Assembly (NCBI RefSeq): GCF_030272615.1
Contig: NC_081405.1
Location: 646,786,920 to 646,850,919 of the forward strand
Length of the DNA stretch: 64,000 bases
Direction of reading: 5' to 3'
DNA from: Cryptomeria japonica
Taxonomy: Eukaryota > Streptophyta > Pinopsida > Cupressales > Cupressaceae
Shown piece by piece: positions 23,817 through 36,177 of the stretch. The translations under genes and the position numbers were made by a program. Below the pieces are notes generated by a model. It saw only the letters and a list, made by a program, of their open reading frames with translations. It did not search any database and had not been told where the DNA came from. Positions within the stretch are counted from its first letter, which is position 1; each line of letters begins with the position of its first letter.

Positions 23817-25038
23817 TGTTAGACAGTTCAAATAACCAAAAGACATCTGAGAGGGGGGGGGGGTGTGAATCAGTTGTCATAGATTACTAGAACCATTAGC
23901 AATTAAAGATTTAATACCGGAACCCAAAACATTAACAATGGAATAGAAGTTAAACCAATTAAGCATAAACAATAATCATAGAATAAATACCATCCATATG
24001 ACACCAAGATTTATACGTGGAAACTCGGTAAAGGGAAAAACCATGGTGGGAAGCCTACCCATAGTCAGATAATACTTCTGCAGTAAGTATGTGAATTGCA
24101 ATTGAGGGGCTTGGACTTGTAGGAAGACCAACAACCTAGAGTGCACTGCTCATCACAAAAGAAGCCTCATTGACTACATAGAAATCCAGAATACAATCTG
24201 GAGAAGTGTTGAGCTACAAAAGATAGTATCTCCTATGCCTGAGTACACTTCCGGTTAAGCTCAATACCAGAGGACTAAATTCTCTTACATAAACCCAATT
24301 CGATCTTCGATGATTGACCAAATCCTCTGCCTGAATGATATTACATTATTCACACATTACATCCCTTTCCCATAACCACATTTCTACCATATGATCTACA
24401 ATGAGATCTTACATCTATATATACAAACCCTCGACCATAAACAATTAGGTCGACCACCAGACAATAAACCAATTACATAATTACAAAACATGTCGGCCTT
24501 AGACCAAACAAACAATATTCGAGACATAAGACATTCTGGAAACACATCGAGATGTCCAATCCACATATTACATTAAAGCCGGTCCATAACCTAGTTCAAC
24601 CGGGACCCAATATAGGTCCACACGCTAAAGCAATGATCTCCATCCGCCAAGTCTTGAACATGATCACCAATAACATCCCGAAACTCCACCAGAAGCTGCA
24701 CCAACACCTCTTATGCAATTCATCAAATATCTTCATCAAAAGCTTTGCCGGTGAAACCCTCACCAGAACCAGAATCCAAGCTTCTAAGCAAACATGATAG
24801 CATCCGATCACTTGACCAAAACCAACTAACTGAATATGAACATGAGTATCATGAATAAGAAAATTCCATAACCAAACTATATCGGAGCCTACCGGATCAT
24901 GCTAGATCCAAACCAAGCCAAAAACCACTCAATCTACCGGGACCATAAGGGTACCGGTAACGCATCGAAACAACTAGTGTTGGCATCAATGCCAAAACAT
25001 CAATGCAACACATAATCAATTCCACCAAATGGCCAACA
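23817..25038 (-). repeat. Copia 5' LTR, full length (1,222 bp)
   Basis: Plus-sense borders TGTTAGACAG (23817) and GGCCAACA (25038), so the minus strand starts TGTTGG and ends CTAACA. It contains a G11 run (23852-23862), and a TATA-like box at about 24415-24425. LINE sequence resumes directly at 25039. Confidence 0.92.
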
Positions 25039-25591
25039 AAAACCTCAAACCCCCAAACCTTAACATCACTTCCAAGTCAAATAGCAGGAAATTAACAAAG
25101 TGGATTGCCCCAAAGGCAGGTAGATGGAAACTTAATTTCGATGGAGTTGCGTAGGGAAACCCCAGGGAAGCGAGATATAAAAGTATTTTGAGAGATGACA
25201 AAGGGAACATGGTATTCAGACTGCTTGGTTATCTTGGAATAACTACCAACGCGGAAATAATAGCACTAGAGAGAGGATTACAACATTGCACTGAATAGGG
25301 TATCCATACAGGGATATAGAAGGCGACTCACAAATTATAGTCAATGCAACCAAAAATGGTGGTATCTCCAACTAGAAGATTAAGAGGAGTTTGGAAAAAG
25401 TTTTGGACTATATAAAGAAGATTCTTGAATATAGTCTCTCACATGTATATCACGAGGCAAATAAATCAGCTGATTTCTTGGCAAACTTGGGAGTATCTAA
25501 AAAAATTAGAGAAGAACTAATCAACAATATTCAAGATAGGGAAGATTTATTGGGGATACTAAAAGAGAATTATCCTAGATATTCTGCATAG
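25039..25591 (+). pseudogene. LINE ORF2 RNase H-like C-terminus
   Basis: Resumes the interrupted LINE. WIAPKAGRWKLNFDGVA (25100-25152; catalytic Asp in NFDG), RYKSILRDDKGNMVFRLLG, TTNAEIIALERGLQHC, then SLSHVYHEANKSADFLANLG (25435-25494). This matches the RVT_3 RNase H domain at the end of plant L1 ORF2. Stops at several places (after DGVA, after LQHCTE) make it non-coding. The 3' UTR runs to the A tail at 26112. Confidence 0.85.
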
Positions 25592-26269
25592 TGTTGATCT
25601 GGTATAGGCTAGGTTGGCAAAAATCCTATATTTAGGAGCCTTTCACAGGAAGGAAATCAATGGTAAAAACAATGACAAGAAGAACAAGGAACATATGAGT
25701 TTTCAGAATTGTACCAATCCTGATAGGGTAAGGACAAAGATCATAAGAGGACAAGATGGGAAACTTGTGTCCCAAGTATCCAAATTCTAGATTCGGTACC
25801 AAAATCTCAGGAGATAAATCTTGAAGTGGATTATGCTTAGATTTAGAGTGGTATTGTGAGTCAATTAGGGACTTCGTGGTTGCCTTTTTATGGTTCGACT
25901 TACAAGATGCAGAGATTCGATCCACCACCAGCGCTGCTATGCTAGTCAACATTGGGAAAAGTCTGGCTGTGATATTCAATTCTATCTCCTGATAAAACAT
26001 GATGGAGTAGGATATAGAAATCGACCCTATGTCATAAAATAGAGACAAATTGTAATATTTATGCTATTTTCAATGTAATGGGAGCTATCCCCTTAGATAG
26101 TACTTATCTATAAAAAAAAAAAAATATTAACTAAAATAAATTTCATCAAAGAGATTTCTAGATGGCAATAGCAAATAGTGAAGTTAGATAAAGGAAAATT
26201 TAAGGAGGTTTTCCACTATTCGACCACATCCAAGAAACAAAGAAAAAAGTTATTTTGACAGAACTCACG

Positions 26270-26530
26270 TTTCCTAAGTGCTATAAGCAACAAGAATTAA
26301 GATTGATCATGATGAATAAGTTCAAGAGGCTGCCTTGTTTTATTCGATGGTAGAGACTCCCAATTAGTAATATACCATTTGCAATCAACTTTAGATGCCC
26401 ATTTAGTCAAGCAATTTGCAACATTCCATTCTATAGGAATATGGACAAAAGAAATATAATCAAAATGCAAGTGAGATGGATAACTTGTTCTATAATAGAG
26501 GCTAATCTCTAGGAGGATTCAAACAATTGC
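26270..26530 (-). pseudogene. LINE RNase H relic
   Basis: Minus-strand reading gives IIEQVIHLTCNFDYISFVHI, then PIEWNVANCLTKWAS and WYITNWESLPSN. This is the end of an L1 RNase H domain (family HIPREWNxxADCLAKWAS). A separate LINE copy from the one ending at 26124, and strongly truncated. Confidence 0.65.
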
Positions 26531-26589
26531 ACTTTATTCACAGGAGAAATTGAGATGATAAAATATGTTTAATACATAATTTTTTTTAG

Positions 26590-29500
26590 TGCAATTTAAC
26601 ATTAAATGAGATTGAATTCTAACCTCAACCTTTAACCAAATTGAACCCTAACCCTAATTATAATTCTATATTTAATCGTAACCCTAACACTAAACCCAAT
26701 TACTCTATAACCCTCAATTTAGTTGAACCCTAACCCTAACATGAAATAAAAACCCAAATTGAACCCTAAACCATAATTGGATCCTAACTGTCATAAAACC
26801 CTAACCCAAATTGATCCCTAACCCTAAACCTAATGGAACAGTAAACTAGATTGAGCCCTAACCCGAATCTTGAATCAAAATTGAACCCCATCCCTAAAAT
26901 GAAATAAAATAAACCCTAATCATCAACTTGAATGAAAACTAAAGGCTAACCCTAACATGAAATAATAATAAACCCATATCGTCAACCTAATTGAACCTTA
27001 ATCGTAAAACTAAACCAAATTGAATTGATCCTAATAGTAAACCAAACCAAATGAAACCCTAAGCCTAAATCAAATAAAACCCCAAACCTAACACGAAACC
27101 AAATTAAACCCTAATCCTAAGCTTAATTGAACACTAAAGCAAATCTAACACTAAACTTAATTGAGCACTAACCCTGAACTTAATTGAACCCTAACACTAA
27201 ACGTAATTAAACATAAAATTGAATTGAACCCTAACTCTAACATTACACCAAATTCAATGCTAAACCTAACACTAAACAAAATCAAACCCTTGCCCTAAAC
27301 CAAATCAAACCCTAAACCTAATTGAAACCAAATACTAAACCAAATTGAAACCTAACCCTACTACTAAACCAAATTTCTAACATTTTTTAAATAGGGTGAG
27401 GATCAAGGTTAGTGTTAGGGTTCATTTAGGGTTATTGAAAAGTTTAATTATATTTAATATTCAATTAGGATATGGCTTAGTATCACATTAGACCCTTTCC
27501 AAACCAAATTAAAGCCTTTTCCTAATTAAACACAAAACCAAATTGAACCCTAACACTAAATAAAATTGAAGACAAACCATAAACCATATTGAATCATAAC
27601 CATATCACTAAACTAAATTGAACTATAAATCTAAAAAAAATTAAATTGAAACCCTAACCATAATTCAAATTGAACCCTAATCCTAAACCTAATTGAGCAA
27701 TAAATCAAATAAACCTAAACCAAATTGTACCCTAACCTTGACACTAAATCAAATTGAATCATAGTCTTAAACTAAATTGAACCCTAACCATAACACTAAA
27801 CCAAATTGAAAGCCTAGTTTAACATTAAACTAAACTAAGCCCTAAACCAAATTAATCTCCAAAGCCTAATTGAATATAAAATTAATTTAAACACTAAATG
27901 AAATTGAACACTAACCCTAAACCAGATTTAACCCTAAATCTAATTGTAATCCCAAACAAAATAAAATGCTAACACTAACCCTACACAAAATTGAACATTA
28001 TACCAAATTGAACACTAACCTTAACTGTAACCCTAACCTCTAAACCAAATTGAACCCTACCCCTTGTAAGGAAGTAAAGTAGCGGAAACAACTTCCTACA
28101 CTAACCTTGAGAGGAGGGTAATGCAAAACTTTTTCAGATCATTACAATAGTTACAGAAAATAGAAATAGATATAATAACATTCATACCACAACACAATGA
28201 TTTACGTGGGGAAAACCCTTTCGGGAGAAAAACCCCACCCTCCAAAAGCAGCTCAATATTTTATTCAGCAATCAAAAATAGATTACAACATACTTGCAGA
28301 GCAAGCTCTTCGCAGGAGTACCACTAATCAGAGATTCAGAGGCAACTCAATAGCCATAAGACTCTTACACACAACCTCTATCTCACACACCTCATAAATA
28401 GGAGATACAATACAAGAAACCGTCAAACGGTATTACAAAACCATGGGCTAAAACCACCCAATAAGGTGTAGCTGACCTTATCTCCCTTCTAGATGCCCTA
28501 TGACATGTTAAAGCACACATCAACACGCGTCGCTCCCTTTTACAGCTCATTTATGTATTCGATACAAATTATTTTTCCTATTTCAGGAGTACAAACTTCC
28601 GGAGGCCATAACTTGAGAACCGGGTGTCCGATTGACGAACTGTTTGAAGCGCTGGAAAGCTCGCGAAGTGCTTTATCACCTCATAACCCACTGCGCTAGT
28701 TATGGCCACTTTTCAAGACGTTTCGAAGCCTCTAAAGCCTCCAAAATTAAGTTTAAACATTTTATCGCACCCCTCCAAGACGAAAACTTTAATATCTTCA
28801 AAACTAGCTGTGACCTTGCGACGCAACTTTACCGGAATGCTTATCTAGCCAACCAGAAGCTTCAGGGAGAGTTTCGCACCATTTCGTGCTGAAACAAAAA
28901 CTTACTATAAATAGTAACCTCACATAAATGCAAGGTTGAGACACCATTTTTCCAACACCCCTAATTGTAACCCTAGACAAAATTGAACCTTTACCCTAAT
29001 TATAACCCTAATCTTAAACCAAAATGAATACTAACCCAAACTCTAAATCAAATGTAATTCTAACCTTTAAACAAATTGTTAAGACTAAACCAAATTAAAC
29101 CCCAACCCTCAAAATAAATAAAATTGAACTCTAAACCTAAACTGAATTCGATTGTAATCCTAACTCTAAACTAACTTGAACTGTAACCATAAACCTAATT
29201 GGATATTAAACCAACTTAAACCCTAACTATAAACAATCATATTCTAACCTTACGATTGTACCAAATTGAACCCTATCCCCAACACTAAACCAAATCTAGT
29301 CTTAATTGTAAACATAACTGAATCCTAACTCTAAACCTTAATGAACAATATCCATAAACCAATTCAAACCCTAACCCTTACACTAAACCAAATTCAAGTC
29401 TAACCTTAACCCTAAACCTACTTGTACCATAACCCTATTTGAACTCTAACCATAACATTGAATGCAAATTAAACCTTAACCCTATCAATAACCCTTAGCA

Positions 29501-29900
29501 TAATATAATGTTAACACATACCATAATTGAATGGTAATTATGATTAAAACCTATTCCTAACCCTAAATGAACCCTAACACTAACTTGATCTTAACCCTAT
29601 TTCAACCCCAACCATAACCAAGTAACCCCAAGCTTTATCATTAGCATTAGGGTTTAATTCGAGTTAGTATTTAAGGGCATCCGTTAGGGTTTAATCAGGG
29701 TTATTTAGTATTTAATTACAATTCTATTAGAATTATAATTTATTTGGAGTTTATAGGTACAATTAGAGTTTAATTAGGCATAGGGTTCAATTAAGGTACA
29801 ATTAGGAGTTTTATTAGAGTTAGAGATCAATTAATATTAAGGTACAATTGAATTCATGATTTAATGAGGATTATATTAGACACGGGGTTTAAGTTTTTAA
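26590..29900. repeat. Degenerate telomere-like array (CCCTAA-rich minisatellite)
   Basis: About 2.4 kb of repeats on either side of an inserted solo LTR (26590-28064 and 28958-29900). Recurrent text is AACCCTAACCCTAA mixed with ACTAAACCAAATTGAA, giving units of roughly 14-30 bases. The C-rich strand is plus for most of the array, but G-rich text (TTAGTGTTAGGGTTCATTTA) occurs at 27390-27475 and again from 29640 to 29900, so orientation flips. CCCTAA rather than the usual plant CCCTAAA is the most frequent core. It is too degenerate to be a functional telomere. Confidence 0.85.
28065..28957 (-). mobile_element. Solo LTR with 5-bp TSD
   Basis: Bordered by TGTAAGG (28065) and CCAACA (28957), i.e. 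TG...CA on either strand. CCCCT flanks both sides (28060-28064 and 28958-28962), a perfect 5-bp duplication. The text TTTACGTGGGGAAAACCC and the following GGGAGAAAAACCCCACCC resemble the 3' part of plant LTRs in minus orientation, so the element was read on the minus strand. No internal domains are left, as expected after LTR-LTR recombination. Confidence 0.88.
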
Positions 29901-29936
29901 AGTCAAATTAATAAACTAATTTTATTTATTTATTTA

Positions 29937-30660
29937 TATATTTTTTAGTAGTAGATGCTACTAGATGGGGTAGCTCCATTTATATTAATAAAAAGAAAGA
30001 TTACATTTTCCTCAATGGCTCAAATCTAGTTCAACCATGGCTTTCAGTGAGAGATGTAAGAGGCCATAAGTTTCTTCTATTCTATCTAACCTATAGTGTG
30101 CACAATTTACATGAAGAAGAGAGTGAAGATTTCTCTATTAGGTCCCCCCTCCATGACTCATCACTAATTGATTTGCATATTGCTTGGCCAACACATCTTA
30201 TTGGATTTTAAAACCTTCTTATTTTCTTCTCTAGGTTCTCATCATTGTAGGCACTTTGTTTCTGTGAATGGTGCCACTACCATATAAATAGAGACCACAT
30301 CATTGCAATCCCACGTAGGACTAGATCGATCTCCATAATTGTTTTTTTGTTCATCCCCATTTTGGTATCCTTTGGATTCAAAGACAACCAATCTTTCATA
30401 GATAAGAAATGAGGATATGTTGCTTGAACAAACAAGGAGATTACTTTTTGTAGTTCAAATGAGCACAATCTGCCTCCAAAATCCCATTAATCCCATCTCA
30501 TTCTTTTGGGGGAAGATGTGATCTAAATCTCTTCTTCATCATTAATTCCAAAGTTTGCTAGGAAGTCTACAACACCATTAGGTTCTCTATAAATGTGTGT
30601 AAAGGAGAAATCCTCAAGTTATGTCAGCTTTTGCTAGATTGTGTAAACTCAAGTTTTATT
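29937..30660 (-). pseudogene. LINE 3' end and RNase H relic
   Basis: Minus-strand reading gives FTHIYREPNGVVDFLANFGI (about 30555-30620), the end of the L1 RNase H domain (family HVYREANxxADxLANxG). It is followed leftward by 3' UTR text with AGCTACCCCATCTAGTAG and an A/T tail at about 29930-29950. No complete ORF is left. Confidence 0.7.
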
Positions 30661-32838
30661 TATAAATTAATTTATATAAAATTATTAAAGATAAATTGAT
30701 ATAACTAAATTTAGTAAAGTTCAATTATTAAATAAATTTATTAAAGTTAAATTTTTTAAATTCAATAAATTTAATTTCTTACATGTTCTAATGGGATGCT
30801 ATTAGCATGTTTATCTTTAATAATTTATATAAAGTAAGTCAAGAGATATCAAGATATTTAATTGTTTTCATTATTTCACTTAAATAATATAACATTATTA
30901 AATAAAAATAATTAAATGGCCTGATATATATATATATATATATAGACGTATAAATCTGACCATTTTCCTAAGTGAATATTTAATATTCCTTTTAATCCCA
31001 TTCCTCTATTTAATTAAATTCTATTTAATTAAATTTCTCCCCATTCATCTATTTGATTAAATAAATTACTCAATTCATTTAATTAAGTTCACCTAAGCCT
31101 TTTCTATCCTTTAATTAAATAAGTCACTCTATTTAATTAATTCCCCTTTCCCCCTTTTAATTAAATTTACATTTAATTAAATTGATCCTTGCAAATAAAT
31201 AAATCTAATTTATTTATTTTAAATCCCTCCACTTGCATTCTCCTACATCTCCCACTTGCCTCCTTAACCCCCTTCTAGATTCTTCTAATCAATTCTAATT
31301 TAGCCTAATCCAGCTCCTAAATATTGTCACATCCCTAAAGCAAAGAGAAGTCACTTCTCAAAGCCTTCAAAGTCTTTGAAAACCATTAAAGGCTTTATGT
31401 CCTCAACAAGTTAACCCTCAAAGTCTTCCAAACAATTAAAAGCTCTTACATAACCGTTAATGGTTAACTCAACCTTCTTGCATGATTAGAGACTTTCTCT
31501 CTAACTCAACCTTCATCTAACCCAAAGGTCTCATCAAGCATTCATGGCTTTAACCTTGGTTATCCTATTAACCCTTGCACAAGAGTTTATCCTTTGGATA
31601 AAAGCTATATCCAATGGATGACCCTAACCTAACCTTAACCCTTACCTCTTAAGGTAACTTTCATGTCTTCTCAAGCATTTAATTCTTCTTACATCTCCTC
31701 TCAAGCAACCTCTTGTTGACAATTGTCACCATTTCATTGGTGAGAATTGTAAACATGGGTTGATAACTTTCAATCCTAGCCCTTGTTAAGGTTATCCAAT
31801 CTTGACCATCTATTGCCCTATTTTTCCAATAAATAGAGCTCTCATTCTCTCATTTTGGGATATATCCAAGTTTCATGCATCTAACTTATAGTCATTTTAC
31901 TAAGCGTCTAACCTCTCTTTTGTTAAAACACATTAAGCACTTAGGAGCATTTTTAATATCATAGCATATCCATGTTAGACCAGTATATCTTGTTAGGATA
32001 TGATTACTAATTTTTATCATAACATCATATTCATACTAGTTTAAATCATTCTAGTTTTAGCATTATACATGTTGTAGGAATGCATTCATACTCATAAGCA
32101 AACATCACTCATTCTTGGAGTTATCATTCCTAAGTCACTTTGCTCAGTGATCTGAGAGCAAAGGCATTGACTTGAGGGATCCTATGAGATAGACAACAGT
32201 GGAACACCCCTTGAGAAGTTGAGCTATTCAATATAGCTCCTATAACTTGCACCAAGAGTCCCGTTGGTGTGTGGACACTTTGATACTGACTTTTACATTT
32301 TTGTCACCCACATTTCCCGCACACAATAAATAATCATTTTTTACATGAATTTAAACCTTTTGCATTTATTACTAATAGTTATCATTTTATATTTATTCTA
32401 ATATCTTTGTAATTTGGGATTTAGTGATGGTTAGGGAAGGAAACCACAACAAAAATTGTATCTATCAATCTTTTTCTAATATATATATATATATATTTAT
32501 TGACATTTTTTAAGAATTGTGAATCTAATTAATTTTAAATATACCTATTAATATATTTTAATTTAGAACAATTAAACTAGCATACCCATCTTTAGAGGAA
32601 TATAGGTAAAATATGTCAAAAGATATCATATTTGTTCATTATTACACTTAAAAAAAAATCATATAATTATATTGCAATTAATATTAAATCATTATTATAA
32701 TATACTATTGTAATTAGTATTAAATTATTATTAACTTATGATTATATTATTATGTTTTGATATATTCTTGTTATTATATTTTTATATTTCTAGTAAACTC
32801 TTTACAAAAGCAAAAAAAGCTTTAAGTATCAAATTATT
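30661..32838. other. AT-rich stretch without recognisable gene
   Basis: Contains many TTTAATTAAATAAA-like phrases (30990-31220), like those in the 5' half of the gypsy LTR at 47.3-47.6 kb, and (TA)n at 30926-30943 and 32477-32496. It could be an old LTR, but no borders or duplication were found. Confidence 0.4.
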
Positions 32839-32994
32839 ATTATTATTTTTTGATTGATAAAACTTAGTCTAATGGGATTGCACCCTTTAAATAAACCTTG
32901 AATTAAATTGGAGAGGTTTATTATTAATTGTGTTAAAACATCCACAAAACCTAAAATGTAACCCTTAAAATCTAGCATCTACTTCCAACACCTG

Positions 32995-33460
32995 TTAGTC
33001 ATTTTCATAGAAATATCTGCCGGAAGATCCTTGGTCAAATCCAACTCCACCAAGATACAAGTGTAAGTGCTATGGATTTTTTTTGAAGAACCTTCATCCA
33101 CAACCAAAAAATTCTCCAATGAGTTACCCATACTTCGAAAACAAAAAATCAAACCAAAATTGTAAAGGGAGGTTTTAGCAATCTAACCCATACTGAAACT
33201 GCATCAAAAGATTCAGTAATAGGATTGAAGGAGAGATACCATAATTTCAACATTAACAACTTTTGAACAAAATCTCATTAATAATCATGGAAGATTGTGT
33301 TTTTTTCTCACACATTATCAGACACCACAAAAAAGAAACCCCAAGAACTGGGGTAGACTTGAACATCCCCCGTTAAATTAGAATGCCAAGTGTCTGAAAT
33401 CCATTTATGCAATTCAAGGAGGCTTGGTTAAAATCATTTGAACCTTCGAATTAGACCCAT
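32995..33460 (-). pseudogene. LINE ORF1 (DUF4283) fragment
   Basis: Minus-strand translation across frames gives W-x-SNLTGDVQVYPSSWGFFF, NTIFHD, LMLKLWYLSFNPITESFDAV, then VWVRLLKPPFTILVW and a frame shift to NSLENFLVVDEGSSKKIHST and TCILVELDLTKDLPADISMK. This is the DUF4283 domain order of plant L1 ORF1. Several frameshifts; not functional. Confidence 0.72.
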
Positions 33461-33845
33461 CTCTGCAAAATAAGCTTCATTTTTGCTCAATTTTCTTCTA
33501 GTTTTTATCACTCAAGCAAATTGTTAGAGAAACTCCAACACAAACGATCTTGGTTGAAGTTTTTGTATTAAAAACCTAAACCCACCACCAGTATTCGGAT
33601 ATCACACCCGATCAGATCACATCCCACACCCCAACCGCCCATGCACAAATTGATCAATGAGAGGGAAGGGACCGAGCTTTCCTTGCAACTTGTGCACATT
33701 ATGCCCCTCTATCAGGTGCCACCCATCTCCAATGTCAGTTTGTCATTGATGGCTAGAAATCCCATTGTCATCTACTTTCCACAACCCATAACAATCTCCC
33801 ACAGTCTAGAACCACTACCTTCATGCTCAGAAAGGTGATGCCATA

Positions 33846-34266
33846 TGTTTATGGTAAAAATGGAAACAACAATATTGAAAGACTAAATGAATTCAACCAC
33901 AAAACCCTAGCCTAACAACAACAAAGATCCACCATAACATATGAAGATTACCTAAGACAATGTAAATCAACAAAATCACAAAGATTATACCATCACATAT
34001 CCAATAAGTTTTGGATCTCCATTCTTCCTATCTCCATTGATCTTGCTTGATATATTTGCTCTCAGATTTTATGTGTGTACAAGAGCTCAACAAAGAACGG
34101 AAATGTGGTTGATAGCTTGATCGCATATGAAAGTTCGAATGCTAGAATGGTTTAAAGATTGATTAGTAGAATATATAATGAAGGAAGTATCTCCTTATAT
34201 AGAAGACACTATAAGAAATAGAGGGATAAGATTGAGAGGTGTAAAAGATAAATAGTCGACTAGGAT
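33846..34266 (-). repeat. Gypsy 3' LTR, truncated to 421 bp
   Basis: Matches 46829-47250 with about 6-7% differences by eye. TATA-like text TCCTTATATAGA (minus TCTATATAAGGA) is at about 34193-34204. The 5' 356 bp of the LTR and the expected PPT are absent; from 34267 the sequence is unrelated to the other LTR. Confidence 0.9.
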
Positions 34267-34994
34267 CGTGCCAAAATATTGTCTGAGTCTGTTGAAAGAT
34301 TTGATTTGTTGAAGCCCATTGCTGCTATTGTGTCTCATCTGAAACTGATTGAATCCATGAAACTGATACTTTCTTGCAGAGAATACAGACTTTATTGCGG
34401 ATCGGCGATGCAAATGTTGCTTTATTGTGGATTGTGCATGGATAGACTGAAGAAAACTGGAAGAAACTGTACTCCTCGAAATATGTGATGCTCTTAGTTC
34501 CACCCCATCACTAGACATAGGATTTTCCTTAGCCATAGATATGAGTTGATTTATGATGGATGGAAAGGGAGGAAAAGGGAGGTTATTGTTATGAATGGCT
34601 AACCAATCTTGGGTAGATCAATAACAAGCCATGATGGGAATGGGTAAGTTTATTATGGATGGATAGGCTGTGAATGTGTGCAAAGTGAAAGGATGAGATT
34701 GAATCTCGAAGGAGGGAGGAGCAATGTCTCTTCACATGGCGCCGGTGACCCAGTTTTCACCATGGTACTTGCCCATGGGGCCACCGAAGTGGTTTTAATC
34801 GTTGGACGAATTTATTTCTCTTTACTTTTTTCAAATTTTCAGTTTTTTTGTGTCACAAGGCGCCTGTTTACTAGGTTTTTACCTAGTAACATTTATTTTA
34901 TTTATTTTTATGATTTTTTTGTATTTTTGATATTTTTTTATTTTTTTGTACTTTTTATTTCTTTTTTTATTTTTTATATTTTATTTTTATTTTT

Positions 34995-35265
34995 GAATTA
35001 AGATATGCTAAAGAGCTATGTGAAAAACCTGCGAAGGTGCATGCCGTTGATTGGATCTTCCAAAGGTTCACCATCTGGGGTCGAAAGCTGATATGCACCT
35101 GATCCATAAACTGTTGTGATGATGTAAGGACCTAACCAATTTGGTTTGAACTTGCCCTTCTTCTCTCTGTCTTACTGATTCTTAGGATTTTTTTTGAGAA
35201 CTAAGTCACCTACTTCAAATGTGCGAGGCTTTATCTTATGATTGTAGCTGTTTTGTTCCTTGACT
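34995..35265 (-). pseudogene. Gypsy integrase C-terminal domain remnant
   Basis: Minus strand reads KPRTFEVGDLVLKKNPKNQ, stop, KKGKFKPNWLGPYIITTVYG, then SGAYQLSTPDGEPLEDPING and MHLRRFF before a stop at 35016. This is the usual end of gypsy Pol. The catalytic core of integrase is missing. Confidence 0.88.
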
Positions 35266-36177
35266 GAATGCTATGATTCTCCCTTGATTATTTTTGTTGA
35301 TAAAGGAACTGAGATAGAATTACTAATATGTGGACTACATAGTCCCATATGCATGTCACCTAAGGAAGTTTGGGCATCCTTGATAAAAGTCCCCTAAGGA
35401 AGCTCCATTAAAGGTCCATGATGTATCGCCAGAAGGGAAAGGATCTGCGGAACAAGTGGATGAGGAATGGGGGCTTATGATTGTGAAAAGAAGTGAAAGT
35501 AGGATAGCATGATGAAGACTTAGGATCAACAAGTATGCTTTTTGACTTAAAATTGTAGAACTTTTGCCCCCAGTTATTTTGATATTAGGGGAGATCATCT
35601 GTTGCTCTTTTTCTTTCATAGGATTTTTATCTTTGACTTTGATTTATGCGGAGTCCAATAGCTTTTGATTTTGATTTGAACTAAAGGACTTTTCTATATT
35701 TTTGACTTTTATATTTTTCTTTTCAAAACTAGATTTTTAATCCCCAATTAGTAAGGGCTTTTGTAATTCCTGTTGATCCAAGTCTAGGAGAGGAGTGGAA
35801 ATAGAATGAGTGGGTGAAATGGTAAAGCTATGTGAGTTCTCAAGAGAGATGGCAATATACTCAATAGATTCTTTGTTGGAACCACTCTTAGGATTATTGA
35901 TATCAAGAGCTGCTTGCACCAGTAGAGGAGATTTGCATTCAGACTTAGTAGCCACAACACTAGGCGGTTCATACCCAATTCCTTGGCATTACAAATTGTT
36001 TGTAGGTTTTTCCTGTCAACTGAATACCTTAGGAGATAGTGGGAGCTGATGAACATGAAAGATATACTCACCACATCCCATGTCTTTAATCTTGAACTTT
36101 TCTTTGATCTCTACTTGTTTGGATGTAGAAGCTTTTAAGGATTCAGGGTCAACATATGTTGATGAAGGAATAACTTC
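35266..36177 (-). other. Gypsy interdomain remnant
   Basis: Between the integrase tail and the protease. Minus-strand text such as EYIAISLENSHSFTISPTH and FPSGDTSWTFNGASLGDF looks like the spacer downstream of protease in this kind of gypsy element. RT and RNase H motifs are absent, so the deletion breakpoint is probably at about 35270-35360. Confidence 0.5.

Larger units (their letters stand above)
18095..25038 (-). mobile_element. Ty1/copia retrotransposon, defective, inserted in the LINE
   Basis: Minus-strand element, 5' LTR at 23817-25038, internal region 19129-23816, 3' LTR remnant at 18095-19128. Order on the minus strand is PBS, gag, protease, integrase, RT, RNase H, PPT, which is the copia order. 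Every domain is interrupted by stops or frameshifts. Two CAAAGGGGGAG-type polypurine motifs near the 3' LTR and the Met-tRNA PBS are reminiscent of the Sirevirus branch, an inference only. Confidence 0.92.
15657..26124 (+). mobile_element. L1-like LINE, split by a copia insertion, with TSD and poly(A)
   Basis: The target-site duplication AAATATTAACTAAAA is present at 15642-15656 and again at 26122-26136, the second copy overlapping the end of a 13-A tail (26112-26124). This fixes both ends. In order: ORF1 with DUF4283 (15.75-16.5 kb), endonuclease (16.9-17.46 kb), start of RT (17.46-18.09 kb), then the copia element (18095-25038), then the RNase H domain (25.1-25.6 kb), 3' UTR and tail. Net LINE sequence is only about 3.5 kb, because the endonuclease C-terminus and most of RT are missing. 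Not capable of movement. Confidence 0.88.

Noticed and set aside
26590-29900. A true chromosome end
   Set aside because: Repeats are very degenerate, change orientation, carry a solo LTR and are followed by more than 30 kb of other sequence.
30661-32838. A gypsy LTR on the plus strand
   Set aside because: The AATTAAAT-rich text resembles the gypsy LTR at 47.3-47.6 kb, but neither borders, TSD nor a partner LTR were found.
34195-34536. Overlapping 113- and 69-codon frames near the truncated gypsy LTR
   Set aside because: They cross the LTR break point and have no family features.
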